Shown one piece after another: positions 39,301 to 52,047 of a DNA stretch of 64,000 nt. This stretch comes from Membranipora membranacea. Its lineage: Eukaryota; Bryozoa; Gymnolaemata; Cheilostomatida; Membraniporidae. Each line of letters begins with the position of its first letter. Within the stretch, counting starts at the first letter, position 1. The notes under the pieces were generated by a model that worked only from the letters and a program-made list of their open reading frames with translations, made no database searches and had not been told where the DNA came from. The stretch is taken from contig OU612074.1 of the NCBI GenBank assembly GCA_914767715.1, positions 20,444,062 through 20,508,061 of the forward strand. The letters run 5' to 3'. A program made the translations under genes and the position numbers.

Positions 39301-42300
39301 AATTGTGTACTTAAAAAACCCTCTTTAAGGCCATCAGAGAAAAAATTGCAGCAAATTATGTTTTTTTAACAGCACTCAGGGTGGTAATATAAATCTCTTA
39401 TGTTTTAAAATTAATCATATTATTTTTGTTCAACTCCATTGTCAAGGTTATACGTTAACATTACACAGTGAATTAAAACCCTATCATTGCCAATGGTTAA
39501 CATATATATTTTTCTTTCGAATATTTCCATTCCTGCTTCAGCTAAGCACACCAACTTTAAACCAAATGTTCCCAGCTACTTACTCTTGAAGGGGACTTTT
39601 TTTGAATTACGGTCAAACTATGGAAAAAATCTCTTAAGACTAAATTTTGATTTTTCTTGTTATAGGGCTGCGCCAATACCAAAATCTTATTCTGCTCATC
39701 CGTGCAAGTCACTCAAAATCCATTGAACAATGCTTATATACCTTTGGACGCTAACTTCAATAACCACCGATTGGGAATAAGTCTCAATTCGATGTAATGT
39801 CAAAGGGAAAAATATCTATTGCAATGCTCAGCCCTAATCTGGGGTAAAAATCGCATTTAATTCACTGAGTAACTTCGGATGAGCTTCACGGTATCTGTTA
39901 ATGTCTTTACTGGGGTTGTAGAGTACACATTAACTCCTCCAAACATGAAGATAAAAACTGTGACCGATTCGATAGTTATATAGCACCATTGGTTCATTAT
40001 AATGATGAATTGGCAATTCATATTTGTTGATCTATTATCTCAAAGGACCCAACAGATCATTAAACTAATTTATCAATTAGTGGTTTGTTGTAGATTTATT
40101 GAATTTGCAGATAATAAAAGATATGGCATCAATGGTAGTTTGTTGCAGGAAGAAAAATTTATCAAACGGGCGAGATAACTTTAGCTGGTCAACAATTGCT
40201 TAAATGGTTTTCATGTTAATCTCCTCTGCAATTGTAGAATTATGAAGGAAATTCAGCGGCAGCTAATGTCGAAGTGTTACTAAAAACAGAGGTAAGCTCA
40301 TACCTCAGCATCTATACCCGTTAAATAGGGCGGTTAAGACCTAGTGTAAAGAGAGCTAAATAATCCGCAATAAAGACGTGCATATATAGCTATATAAAAC
40401 ACTCACAGATCGGAATACTGGTGGCTAGATGCCAAGACCGAGGTGAACTAGTATACTCTTTGAAAGGCATTCTTAATTTGATGTGATATAGCTTGCTTAG
40501 TAATGTTTGTAAATGTTTAGTGTGTAATAGTAACAGCAGCTCTGCCAATATTGCTTACATTGATCAAACAATCGGTTCTAATCTGCAGGAGGCCTACACA
40601 GCAGAGTATCCATTTGATGGCACAATCCAGCCCAAGGAAAACCAAAACCAACTGATTGATCCCAACCACTCTCTATTCATAATGGTTGACGATGATCGCA
40701 AGAAAGCAAAAGGTGAAATTAAAGAAGACAAGTTTGGTGGGGAAATCGAATGGCGCATTGAGTTTGAGAAGTTTCTCTGTATGAGAGCTAATGATTTGAG
40801 AGTCCCTGTTGTCTCAATTTTGTTGAATGGGGGTCCAACAGCCATAGAAGCATGTGCTAGACGACTCAACTGTGGGAAGCAGAAGGCTGTAGGGTCAAAT
40901 GCAGCGAATGAGACACCAAAGCCTGAGGAGAGAATACCTGACACTATGTTGGCTCCTCTTATTGTTGTGAAAGGTTCTGGTCGAGCAGCTGATCTTATAG
41001 CCGAGCTCTGTGAGACACGGCTTGACAGGAAAAAGTAAGTTGGCTCCAACATAGATATTACATGTTTAGCATCAGTTGTCATAATACATACATAATCAGC
41101 TCGCTGCAAAGTCTGCTAGTCATTGTCATAGCTCAATTATAACGCAGCATAGTTTAACGCCTCTGACTGTGATGACCTGCTGCAATTCCCAGTAGATTTT
41201 TTGGGGTTATAGCCTTAAACTGATCATATTTTCAAAATACACATCGCATTCAAATTCTCATAAACAGGAAAAATACTTTTCTCAATTGATTTTGACTAAT
41301 TTGGATATCTATTATAAATAATGATAATAATAAATTGCGCATGATATGAACAACCAGTTTCATTGCATGGTTCCCTGCAACTTTATATAATTTTAAGTTA
41401 CTTGTAGGAAAGATGAATCTCATAGGAAAAATGACATTGAAATGATAAAGGAGTTGTGTGAGAGATATTTACCGGAACAGGTGGAAAGTCTTGTAGCAAA
41501 CTCTCAAGAACAAAAGGAAACACTCAAACATTACCAGGGAATTCTTCAGGCTATTGAAGATGACATGGTAATATGGTACACAGGATAAATGTAAAAGTCC
41601 TGATATATTTTTCCCATCGCAAATTGAAAACTTCAGGAAGCCGTTGCATTGATGACATATTCCAATTGTCTGTTTAATCTAATTCAATTGCTGTTGTTGA
41701 AAACAAAGCACTTCTTTACTTGCCAATGATTGACATTTCAGGTGTTGGTGCTCAATCTAAAGGAGATTGAGAGCTCATCGGACGGCCTATTACTTAAGCT
41801 CTTAGAGGCTATGCAGAAATACAACAAAAAACACGAAACTTCCGCAGAGGTGAGAGTCATAACTTTATTTCTACTAGGTCATTTCATCATCTTTAGAATC
41901 TAAAATTGTGGAGCCATGACACAGGCGCCGTTTAGGCCTATAATACTGACTTATACATTATTGTTTGTCAATTTAGTAGACAAAAGATTTTCCAAAATGG
42001 AAATGTGTCTTTTTTTGTTACTCAAAACAGGGTTAACTGAAGATTCTGCATAAATTTGTATTGCTATTTAACACTAGGAAACAATGGAAGACCTACTGAG
42101 ATTGTCGCTAGACTGGAATAGGCCAGATCTAGCTGTTGAAGTAGTTTTCAAAGGGGAACTTGGGAGTAATGCGATTGGTTTATGGAAACACCATGAAAAG
42201 AAATACACAATGGAACGACAGGTAAGCAGTGTTTAGGGTTATGGTGACACTTCGGAGTAGTGCAATATTGCTGACTAGTTAAATATTTATGCTTGTAGCG

Positions 42301-45300
42301 TCTAATGGTTGTGTATAATATTTAAAAATCTTCATAAGTAAACTCTTTGATACTTTTTCTTGATGTCATGTTTGACTATGTGGGTATTTAAATGGAAAAG
42401 GGGAAAGCAATTTGTTTGAAGAGCGCCAAGTTTGGAAACGATTAATTCAGCTGGAAACAGATGTTTTTCTCCTCTAGAAATCCCTGTTGCAAGAATTACA
42501 ATCACAATCTATTTTGAAGTTTTCCTGTTTGTAGATTACTGATACTCAGAAGGCCACCTTTCCATCTGTGGTCAACAATGCTATGAAAGTAAACCAAGTA
42601 AGTGACCTGAGATAAGTTCCGCTCACAATGAAAGATGAGCAGAATTGAAATTAGACAAAAAGCAATCTCCTTCCAGCGTTTACACACTCTTTTACCTTTA
42701 CCCAGCAGCCAGTGAACATTCTGACATTGTGATACAACTGCTGACTCTAATGCTTAGGGCTGTTTCAATTAGGATTTGGCTATATATCTGCTAAATGTAT
42801 TTGGCAGACCTTTAGCCTAGCTTTAACCGTATTTTAGCAGCCACTTATTCAATTAGCCCCTGCTATAACTCAAGTAGATTGGTAATCATAGTGGAAAATT
42901 CATACGTCATCACTGAACACAACACAGTTTTATATCTGTGTTATTTTGGTCTAATGTGATTGATTACACTTTGATGAGTTATATATATTATTCAACCAGT
43001 TAGCATATTATTACAAATGAAATAGCATGTTGGCTGAGTAATAGCCGCCTGAAACAGAACAGCAAATGAACACTAAATACAGCTAAGTGTGTGCTAAATT
43101 CATGCTAAATGAATCACGAATCAGTGAGTGGTTGAGCTTTAGCTGAGTTTTAGCTGCGAAAGTATGGCTAAAGGCGAGCTAAATCTCGAAATTGAAACCA
43201 GCTGCTGGGCTGATGATCGTCCTTGCTTTTGGGGACAAAAAATATCTGAAATTTTCTTCAAATTTCTGGGGTCCCAAACCCAATATTTGCTTTATTATTC
43301 AATAATTAATTTTGTTCATTCAAAATTTAGCAACTCACTTTGGTCCGAATTCCGCTTTCATTTGAGTAGAAAACAAGAATCATGTGTCAGGTAGCCCTGA
43401 CAGCCATGGTGGAGAACAATGCAGACTTCGTGGAGATGCTGTTGGGCAATGGACTCAAGTTCTCAGAGTTTGTGAATGATCAAAGACTTTATTCATTGTA
43501 CATGGAGGTAATTACATTGAGCGTATAAAGGTTTATGTCCAGAGTTAAGAATGAATATGCATGCATGATAGTTATGATTATGAAATTTTAATGTGGCTAG
43601 ACTGCAACTCCAATACCAGCTATTGTGTTACGGTAATTTCCATGCTCCATGCCATTGGTTGACCAGTAGCTTGTTAGCTACATATTTTCTTGTTTGACAT
43701 TGTTGCTTAAATGCATGTCTCACCATTTGTACTTATTGGTAGATACTAGGAAAGAAAGACAATCATTACGCAAGATTCATAGACAAACAGATGCAAAACA
43801 GGAAGGTTAACAAGGTGAGAATAGTAAAACAATATGAATGAAGACTCAAGCTAAAATCAAAGTTTTTAAACAGTTTGCACTATATAATTTCAGGACAATC
43901 AAACTAATTCAATGAAGTTAAACCTCATATCTGAAAGCATGGCATAAACACTTAGTGCCTAGTGATGTTTCATTCGCATTGGGACATTCAGGAAAAAAGT
44001 CCACGATAGAAAAAGGATCAACACCGTGATATAAAAATATTTGTGAAGTTCATGTATCAGGGTCTAGAGTTCTAAAACGACTATCATCTGCTCAATATTT
44101 CAGGTCAACCGATAGTTTCAGTTACCCCAGCTTTAAACTTTCAACGTTGATTTCCCCATCCCTCAGCACCCTGGGTGTATAAATCTCAAGTATGAGGTTT
44201 GGATTTTAACAATTATATCAGTGTCTGCAGTACTAAAATAACAATGAATAATTAATAATTAAAATAATTATCAATTGCATACATATTCCACTTCAAGGCT
44301 ACAGAAAAGGAAGAGTTCACTTGCCAGAAAGGCTGCCACAATGGAGATAATACTAATCATAAGTTACATGCTCGATACATAGCAGAGACAATAGAGGAAT
44401 ACCTTGAAGATGCAGTGCATATCTCTGAATGCTCTATTCGTAAGCTAATCTGTGTGATGAGCTTGTATCAATGAATTCATTTCCCCCTCCAAAAGGCAAT
44501 GTTGCCCTCCGATGCTAAACAAGTAAGGCTATAAGGAAGCAATTCCAGCAGATGGTATATTTCATTTGTCAGGTAAATTGACCTTACATCACCACTGTAT
44601 TTCATCACTTGTCATGTTTCAGTATTGGGAGAGGGGGTGGGACGGGAAGAACTTTGCATGAATTAATAATTTTCAGGGATTTTATTGAACTCTGTCACCT
44701 GGAAGTGTATATTCTTCTTCATTATCAGGGCATATACACCGCACAACAAGGAACCGTTGAGTTTTCTCGTTGTAAACACCTCGTTTATAACGATGCCCAA
44801 CTTGAAAAAACTGTGCCAGAGAATTTCCAAGGCATCATAGTTCTTTTTTACTGATATTATTTTAAATGTGTTTACATCAAACATCTATTGATTAGAAAAG
44901 ACATGTTTCAAGACTTTCATTGAATGAAAATATTACAGAAGTACAAGCCCCTACAGGTCAAATCAACTGTGGTGGCAAGCATTGATGAAACTTGCTCAGT
45001 TCTGGCTAGGTAAAAATGCATGGTGAGAAATCCCGGGCTTCAAGTTTTTGACCTCATAGAACAAACATCACATCATTATAAAAACACCATTGTATTACAG
45101 ACCAAATACAGACAAATAAGAATAGAAGTAATTTGAGCGCAAACAACAAAGACAAATCGAATGAGGAAGCTGCAAGGCACTTGTTTTTGTGGGCAGTGTT
45201 ATTCAACAGAAGAGAGTTGGCTACACTTATTTGGAGACATACATGTGATCACATTGGTATGGTTCAAGGCTTGCAGTTTACTGTCATTGAAATTATGTCT

Positions 45301-48300
45301 ATCCCATAAAAACTCTGCATTTCAATTCATGATAAGAAATGCGGTGAGTTGTTAATTGCCTAATTTCCTTGTTTTATCTGAACAACAAGCAAATGAATTG
45401 TGAAGGGGGCAGCGATTCTACTCACTTGGTTAAATTGTTACGTTTAAATAACATAGTATTAAAACTGTATCAATTAAATTTTCATCTCAGAATTATTAAA
45501 ACTATCAAGGAAATTTTGGTAAAACTTTCAAAACTAATGTCATGTGTCTATAATTTAATGATTTTGTTGTAGCTGGAGCTATAGTAGCTGCTGTGGCCTT
45601 GAAGAACCTGTCAGAAAGAGCCAAGGATCATGAGGGAGCTGATATCAGCGAGGATTACATGGAAAGTTCCAAGTAAATATTTACAACATACTGACTGTTA
45701 GCTTTTCTGCTGATGTTGTTTTGATCCCCTTAAATGTAGTAAAAAAACCTCTTATACTCCTCAATAAGCTCCTGAAACTCAGTAGCAGTCCATGCACATG
45801 AATTATTTAAGCATTAAAATGGCCTGTAAAACTACCAGCCTAATTTCTGATGATACCGGAAGACTGTTTTTTTTGAGCATCCAAAACACATTAACAAAGT
45901 AGTACCAAGTACCAAGTACCAAGTACTTGCTGTGCCTCACTTCACCTTTTCTTATAGTGTCATATCTGTAACTGTGGAAATGCCATATTTAAGTGGGATT
46001 TTTTAAAGGTACCATTCATTTAATCCCATGTTCAGTTACTTCTCTGAAGTAACAAAGTGACCGATAAATGTATGCCACAAATCTCATAACTGTTTGAACC
46101 ATTATGCTTGACTAAAGGTTGCTGCAATGATTTAGGTATTTTCAGAAACTTGCTGAATATGTCCTTGATCGCTGCTGGACTGATAACAGGTTGAAGACTT
46201 CTCAAATCCTAACCCGCGTTTCTCACTCATGGGGTGGATGCACCGCACTTGGACTGGCATACAGGGGCAGACTTGAGGAGTTCATGGCACAGCCAGCTTG
46301 TGCTTCTAAGCTACAAAAGATCATGTATGGAGATCTTTCTGTTACAACATCATTTACACAGGTCACTATTACTGGCTACAACATCATTTGTCAGCTATAC
46401 TAATGCAACATTGCTAAGGGTAATAATTCATCATATTTCATTGTATATCAGATGCATAAAATCTTCCATTTTGTTGACTGCAGCTAAGCTTCATCAAAAT
46501 AAACATCATTTTTTGAAATAAAAGTATTTTATATAATACTGTTCTATTTTCACAGGTGTTATTGGCTGCCTTCATGCCTCTGGCAGTCTGTCGTCTGAAA
46601 TATGTACGCAGCTCAGAGGCAGATGTTCGTTTAGATGAGCGTAAAGGAGATAATCAGTTTCTTGATGTATCGCCATACTGCAGATCTAGCAAGGATTCAA
46701 CTATAGCATATCCAAATGCTGTATACAGGGCATTCTGTGCTCCTATAGTGAAATGCATTCACTATGCTGTGAGTAGTTTACGTCTGAAATGCTGTTAAAC
46801 AGATATTGGTGGTTAAATCAGCTATAGTTAAACTTGAGTCATCAAAATAAGTTTGCCCAAAATGTAGTAATGCATCAAAAACTTCTTTTTCCAGGTGTAC
46901 TCATTGGCATTCCTAACATTCTTTGCAATATTCATGATGACAGAGCTGAGCCATGATATCAGATGCATAGACACTGGAAATATTACGACAGAGGATATCC
47001 TAACTCTCAAAAGTTGCCTCGGTAGCCCATATGACTGCTCGTTGACATTCGTATCCTGTCACTGGGCTGAAATCGCAACCTTGATCTGTATGGCCAACAA
47101 CATCGTAGATGAGCTGAGACAGGTAAGCAAAACCTTAGGGTGGGCAGTCTAGCTAAGCAACGAACAGAATTCTGATTATTAAATGTCTTGATGTTGTGCT
47201 CTTTCATCTTGCTACAATGTTTAATATCACACAGGTGGTAATTTGTTTAATTTTGTTTAAAAATGATGCAGGGAAGGCTATCATTATTAAGCCTCACTTT
47301 TCCTGAAACTCAACAGCCCAAACCTGCAAAAGGAAGGCCTTGCATTACTTTGTCTGTTGGAGATTGTCAAAAAGCAAACTCAAATATGGTCAATATCTGA
47401 AAATTTGTATTGCTGTATGTTTGTGTTCAAAGTTTACCAGGTCAACTGGAGACCAGAACTACTTCAAGGAATGGTGGCGTGACTCCTGGAATTTGGTGGA
47501 TTTCTTTTCTTACCTTCTATTCATTGGGGCCTATTTCGCAAGAATATACCTTGATGAGAAGTATTTTGATGTTGTCCTGATCCTGTTTTCACTGTCATTC
47601 TTGCTCAACATAATGAGATTCTACCAACTATTCTACATCTCTGAGAAACTTGGACCGAAAGTCACAATGATATTGGGCATGGTGAGTTGTCATAAAATCT
47701 CAGCTGCAATCATTATGCAAACGAATAACAAGTTAACTAGCCGATAAAAGAAAAAAACTATAACCCATGGCTAATATCGATTATAAAACTGGACATCGTC
47801 CCACTGTCTTAGAACAATATTTTTTATTTCTAGTTGATTGACTTGGCGTTGTTCCTTGTGATTCTCTCATTCACCGTCTTGGCTTTTGGAGTTATCAACC
47901 AGACAATACTTGACCACAAGGCAGAGTTCAACATGGAGTTGCTGAATAAAGTGATTTTCCGTCCGTACTTCCAGATGTATGGGGAGCTATTTCTGGATGA
48001 CTACACACACACAGGTCAATAGAGGCTAAATTATAAGTTGCTCATATTTTGAAAGGAGGTTTAGAAGCAAATTGATCCGAATAATTTCCAGGCCATAAGG
48101 AACTCCACACACAAATATTTTTTGCTGTTAAAAACTGTAACGTTTAACTGCACAAACACTAAAGATTGTTCAGACTAGCAACATTGTCCTTTACACACTA
48201 TGTAACTTATCTTGACATAGATTTGTGATCAGCAGCACATCTAGCCGCATGTGTGATACTCAAAAGTTTTCTATTTTAGAAGAAGGGCATGGATACAAGT

Positions 48301-50435
48301 GGATAATCCTTGGCATATTCATGATAATCACCAATGTACTTCTACTGAACCTGCTCATTGCAATTTTCAGGTATTTAGCTAACCAGAAGAAAAACAACTC
48401 AAAATTTTGTATTTGTTGAGCTGAAAATTTGATATCAGTACAAAGAATTTATATTTCTTTCCTTCCAAAATGCACTCCCTTCCTGTGCCACTTCTACTAC
48501 CTGCTAAACAAAACCTAAATTTATTTAAAAATTGGATGTAATTTCCAGGGGTCCAACCAATGGGCCATGTAAGGCCCACAACCCTAACACGTACTCTTTG
48601 TTACAAAGGGTGGCAACGGTGGATCGGATCAAGCTATGAGATGAGAGAAAACAACTCTGAATAGCGGGCATGCTGATTTGCACCATCAACCCATTCCTTT
48701 TTTGGCGATGATGAGACAGAGCCATCGGTTAGCGGGCTTGCTATTTACTGCCAGGCGATTTGTGCCATAGAAGTTGTGGGTTTAAATCCCATTTGGGGAG
48801 CTTGCAAAGTTGATTGTTCCAGCACCCAGCACCCACGGATGAGTTCCTCTTCTCAAACATTGGATGCAATTTGCAGTGCTTTGAAATAAGTATGATAATG
48901 ATTGTCAAAGGTTCAATGGTATGAATTGTAGCTTCACTTTTGATAAAGTTCAATCAAAGGCTGATATGCTTTGGAGGTATAACTACTATGCAGTCGTTTA
49001 TGAGCACTTTGACAGACCAAGATTCCCTCTACTAGAAGCTCTCATCAAACTCTTTATCAATTGTGGGAAGAACTGCAGAGGTCAAAAGGATTCCGAGTTC
49101 AGTAAGTCTTACCTTTCATCTTTGTTTGTATAAGATAATATTTAAAGCTGATGCATGCAGATGCATGAGTATCCTCTCTCTAGACAGCTGTCTCACTTTA
49201 GAATCGAATAATCTTTGAATGAAACACTCACATCAAATTTATATCTTTATCTTTTTCATTTGTGATATACTGTCAAAGATTGCTCTTTACCAAAGAGTGC
49301 TCTTTACCAAAGAGTCATTTTCTAGAAATGTCCTGCAGATGCAGTTGCTCGCGAGTTACAAATAGAATGATGAATTTTAGGAAGGAATTTAAAAAACAAA
49401 GGTGATAAAGATGACAGACTGACAGATTTCATAAGGAAGAGGATGGAGGAATATGTGACAGGACTCAGAGAGGACAAGACCGAAGAGGCAGCTGTAACAA
49501 GCAGGTAAATCAGTGTAAAAAGCCCACTAACCCAAAATTTTTAGTTGTTCCGTATGCTCCTATTCTGACTGCAGTATAGCCTTGTGACATAGTCTATATC
49601 TGAAGTATAGCAATGGTGTCATCCAAATTATCGGATTTCATTGTTTCTCCACTTTAGATATTCAGTCTAGGTGGTTTAATTCAGGCCCTATGCGGCAGAA
49701 ATTAACATGGGTCTCAACAGCCAGGTTAAGATTAAAGCTTATGATGCTTTTCAGGGCTTGACGCAAAAGTTTACTAAAGATCTGCATGAATATAAACACC
49801 AAAGCTTATGAACAATGATGACTTTTATTTTTAAGGCTGGATCAGCTTTCTCTCCAGATTGAACAAATGAACGAGACAATGGAGTTGCTGAAGGAGAAAC
49901 TGTTGGTAAGCTTGTTTTTTGTCTGTGTAGAAGGTTTTTTCTGATCTTTGATAATAATTCATTAGGCGGTATACCAATTTCGTATTTATTTCAGCCCTTA
50001 GATCTATTCTCTTCTTTCATTGAATTGAATTCATGATCCTAAGGAAGAGCAAAGTTGAACTATGATCATTACATTCCATCTGAAAAATTAAGGTCGTCTA
50101 ATAAAATTATAAGCTGTGGAAAACTTTACTGAGACCAAAAGCGCTAGGCAAATTCTGTAACCCAATTTAGTGTGTAGGTAATATTCATGCCTACTGTGAA
50201 TTTCTTAGTGCTGCTGCTAATGATTGGCAACCACCAAACAATTGATCTGCAGTGCATCTTGAAAGTTGTATCTCATTTGCATGGTGTTTAAGTTTCAGAC
50301 TTATTGAGACCTTAGATATGTATAGGTGTGTCAGACAAGCTTTCTTAATTCCACAGCATAATTATAACTGATAAAAAAAAACTGAAATTTCAGACTACCG
50401 AAGATAAGGCAACAAGCAATCCAGCAGAGAAGTAG
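33353..50435 (+). CDS. TRPM: TRPM-family cation channel (25 visible exons, start not found)
   Basis: Exons: 33353-33406, 35378-35428, 36686-36752, 37115-37187, 38168-38378, 38764-38960, 40238-40291, 40589-41034, 41408-41567, 41743-41849, 42078-42221, 42535-42597, 43391-43507, 43743-43814, 44298-44439, 45101-45256, 45573-45672, 46136-46361, 46556-46768, 46895-47122, 47433-47681, 47834-48014, 48280-48370, 48932-49101, 49381-49504, 49836-49905 and 50394-50435 (the first two are the least certain). Family evidence: the N-terminal SLOG region (PKLVVSILGGMKN; NHSLFIMVDD; VVKGSGRAADLIAEL), the helical homology region (LSLDWNRPDLA; LFLWAVLFNRRELATLIW), six hydrophobic segments (46556-48370), a pore MYGE motif, S6 NVLLLNLLIAIF, the TRP helix FTFDKVQSKADMLW, and a C-terminal coiled coil ending NPAEK. 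There is no kinase or Nudix domain. About 1,268 residues are visible. The likely role is a Ca2+-permeable or monovalent cation channel in a membrane. Confidence 0.88.
34319..34415. repeat. 97-nt imperfect hairpin in a TRPM intron
   Basis: Arms of about 42 bases pair almost throughout. CTATAGGTCTT, AGTTACTTCTC and AATTCATTGGCAAA on the left pair with TTTGCCAATGAATT, GAGAAGAAACTT and AAGACCTATATTATAG on the right, around a loop of about 10 bases (GCATAATATG). Bulges and mismatches resemble a microRNA precursor or a compact MITE. Confidence 0.6.
34710..35014 (-). mobile_element. SINE-like repeat, copy 1, with tRNA-like segment
   Basis: On the minus strand a stretch of about 165 bases (starting near 35012, GGGTCCCAGCAATGGGCCATG) is followed by a tRNA-like segment (about 34848-34753). 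This has a good A box (TGGCGCAATCGGTTAGCGC) and B box (GGTTCGAGCCC), then a short tail (GTTGATTGTTCCTGC). A second copy lies at 48549-48845 on the + strand. The cloverleaf does not fold properly at acceptor or anticodon stems, so it is a tRNA-derived retroposon, not a tRNA gene. Confidence 0.65.
36509..36538. repeat. GT dinucleotide microsatellite
   Basis: About 14 uninterrupted GT units in a TRPM intron, a typical simple repeat. Confidence 0.95.
38379..38763 (+). other. TRPM: GC-AG intron in TRPM
   Basis: Frame continuity between ACT AAA G at 38378 and GT ACA TGG at 38764 requires the donor GCAAGT rather than GT. GC-AG introns are a known minor class. The encoded join (TKGTWVLTPG) matches the TRPM SLOG pattern, which supports the call. 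Confidence 0.65.
42759..43202. mobile_element. 444-bp MITE-like element in a TRPM intron
   Basis: The ends are inverted: GCTGTTTCAATTAGGATTTGG at the left matches the inverse of the right end AATTGAAACCAGC with adjoining AAATCTCG. The interior is rich in TTTAGC/GCTAAA motifs in both orientations (subterminal repeats), and there is no coding frame. A target duplication was not evident. Confidence 0.5.
48549..48845 (+). mobile_element. SINE-like repeat, copy 2, with tRNA-like segment
   Basis: Same family as 34710-35014 but on the + strand and more diverged: the GTCCAACCAATGGGCCATGT start, the ACCCTAACACGTAC core, then the tRNA-like module (GCCATCGGTTAGCGGGCTTG; B box GGTTTAAATCC) and the AGTTGATTGTTCCAGC tail. 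It lies in a TRPM intron between exons 48370 and 48932. Confidence 0.65.
49281..49314. repeat. 17-bp tandem duplication
   Basis: TGCTCTTTACCAAAGAG is repeated twice head to tail in a TRPM intron. Each unit is itself partly palindromic (CTCTTT / AAAGAG). Confidence 0.7.
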
Positions 50436-50836
50436 CAAGTAAGAAACCAGAAGAAAAAAACAGAAGACATACTGTCCAAGATAATGCTCAGTGCGAAATT
50501 CCCGTATCCGTAAAGCGTGAAAAAACTTGTTAGTTTGTTTCATCACAGGTATTTCCTGTATTTCTAGTGTGTTTTTACAAATTCAGTACCGACAACCTGT
50601 ATAATAATCCTGCATCGAACACCCTTTTTCTTATTACAGATTTTTGCCAGGAATATGAGCATGGCGTTCTTTAAATAAGTTCAATTTTTATAGATAGTGT
50701 TTTTGTTGGTTGACTTTAGTTAGGTCAGTGTTTTAACAACTTTGTCGCCTTTGCTATGTTTTTTAGCACCGAAACATATTTGAATCAGATAAAGCAACCA
50801 AATGAATTTGTAACTAAAGTGTGTATTGTTTGAAAA

Positions 50837-50842
50837 TAAAAT
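50837..50842 (+). terminator. Probable TRPM poly(A) signal
   Basis: AATAAA about 400 bases beyond the TRPM stop at 50435, in AT-rich sequence. Motif and position only. Confidence 0.45.
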
Positions 50843-51376
50843 CAAAGTATAACCAGACTTATCTCGTTGCAAAAGAAGTACTGTTGGTACTTAAGATCTA
50901 ACTTCTGTAGAACAATTCTAGCTTTTCCAGGTTGAATAAAGCACCGCGGTTTTGAGTCAACGTACTGTCAATGCTAAACGAATCTTCCTTATAATAAACT
51001 CAGCTTAATCATATAAGATAATAGCTAAGTTTATTGGCTGCCCACCACCAATATCAGTAAATGCCAATAGCTACCCAATTTGCAATTTGCAGATTGCATA
51101 TGATACCATCCTCAAGGACCCATCTTCAACCATGGATCCAACTTTAAAAACTGAATCATGGGCTGCATCATTTTGGTAAACTTGGATCTTGTGTAGCATA
51201 AGCTTAGCATAAGCATAGTAGCATGTTCTAAAGATGTCAGTTAGAAACAAAATCATCACTATCATTTGGGGTGTTGGTGTATGTAAAGCTGTGGCTACAC
51301 ACACCGTATTTTCCATAGGATTTGGGCACTTATAGTATCGCCAGTGACATAGCATAGCTAGGTTAGACCTACCAGA

Positions 51377-51862
51377 TGCCACAGACCCTGTTTATGACAA
51401 AACAGAGGATGAGCTGCCCCTAAAGAGGGACGCAAGTTGCCTGAAGTCCTCGTTCTGAGAGAGTGATACATCCTATAAAACTAGGATGCATCCTAGAGGG
51501 GGGTGAGGCAATGGTGGACCTCCTCACTGTGAGTGTGCAGCAAGCTGCCAGAAACCGAAACAGGCACTTATCAGTCATTGGCAGTAACACTTTGATCTTA
51601 GCCAAAATGCCGAAATGCCACAAATCCCCCCCTGTTTATGACAAAACAGAGGATGGGCTGCCCCTAAAGAGGGACGCAAGTTGCTTGAGTCCACATACTG
51701 AGAGTGTGATACATCCTAGTAAACTAGAATGCATCCTAGAGGTGAGGCCATGGTGGACCTCTTAATCGTGAGTGTGCAGCAAGCTGCCAGAAACTGGCAC
51801 AGGCACTAATCAGCCATTGGCAGTGACACTTTGATCTTAGCCGATAGGCCGAGAAGCAAATT
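51377..51862 (-). repeat. Tandem pair of about 244-bp units headed by a U2 snRNA 5'-like domain
   Basis: Two units with a 244-base offset (CCTGTTTATGACAAAACAG at 51387 and 51631) align along nearly their whole length. Read on the minus strand, the second unit starts (51862 downward) with GCTTCTCGGCC, a 4-base loop, then GGCTAAGATCAAAGTGT. This matches stem-loop I and the following bases of U2 snRNA. Homology ends just before the U2 branch-site recognition element (GUAGUA), which is absent. The rest is unrelated to U2. The first unit keeps GGCTAAGATCAAAGTGT but has a degenerate stem. Confidence 0.6.
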
Positions 51863-52047
51863 GCTAGTTGCTAGTTGTATGCCACAAACAGGCTAACATA
51901 CATATTCGTTTTATCAGTTGTAAGGCCATCGGAGCTTGAACTATTCTTTTGTTATTTGTGAAAGATGTGTGTCTTCTTTAAATTTGTAAATATTGATTGG
52001 CTTAATTCAGTCAAGTTGAAGAAAAGGAAGGCAAGCTAGACCTAAAA

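Noticed and set aside
51820-51862. Functional U2 snRNA gene
   Set aside because: Only the first about 35 bases match; the branch-site recognition element, Sm site and 3' stem-loops are absent.
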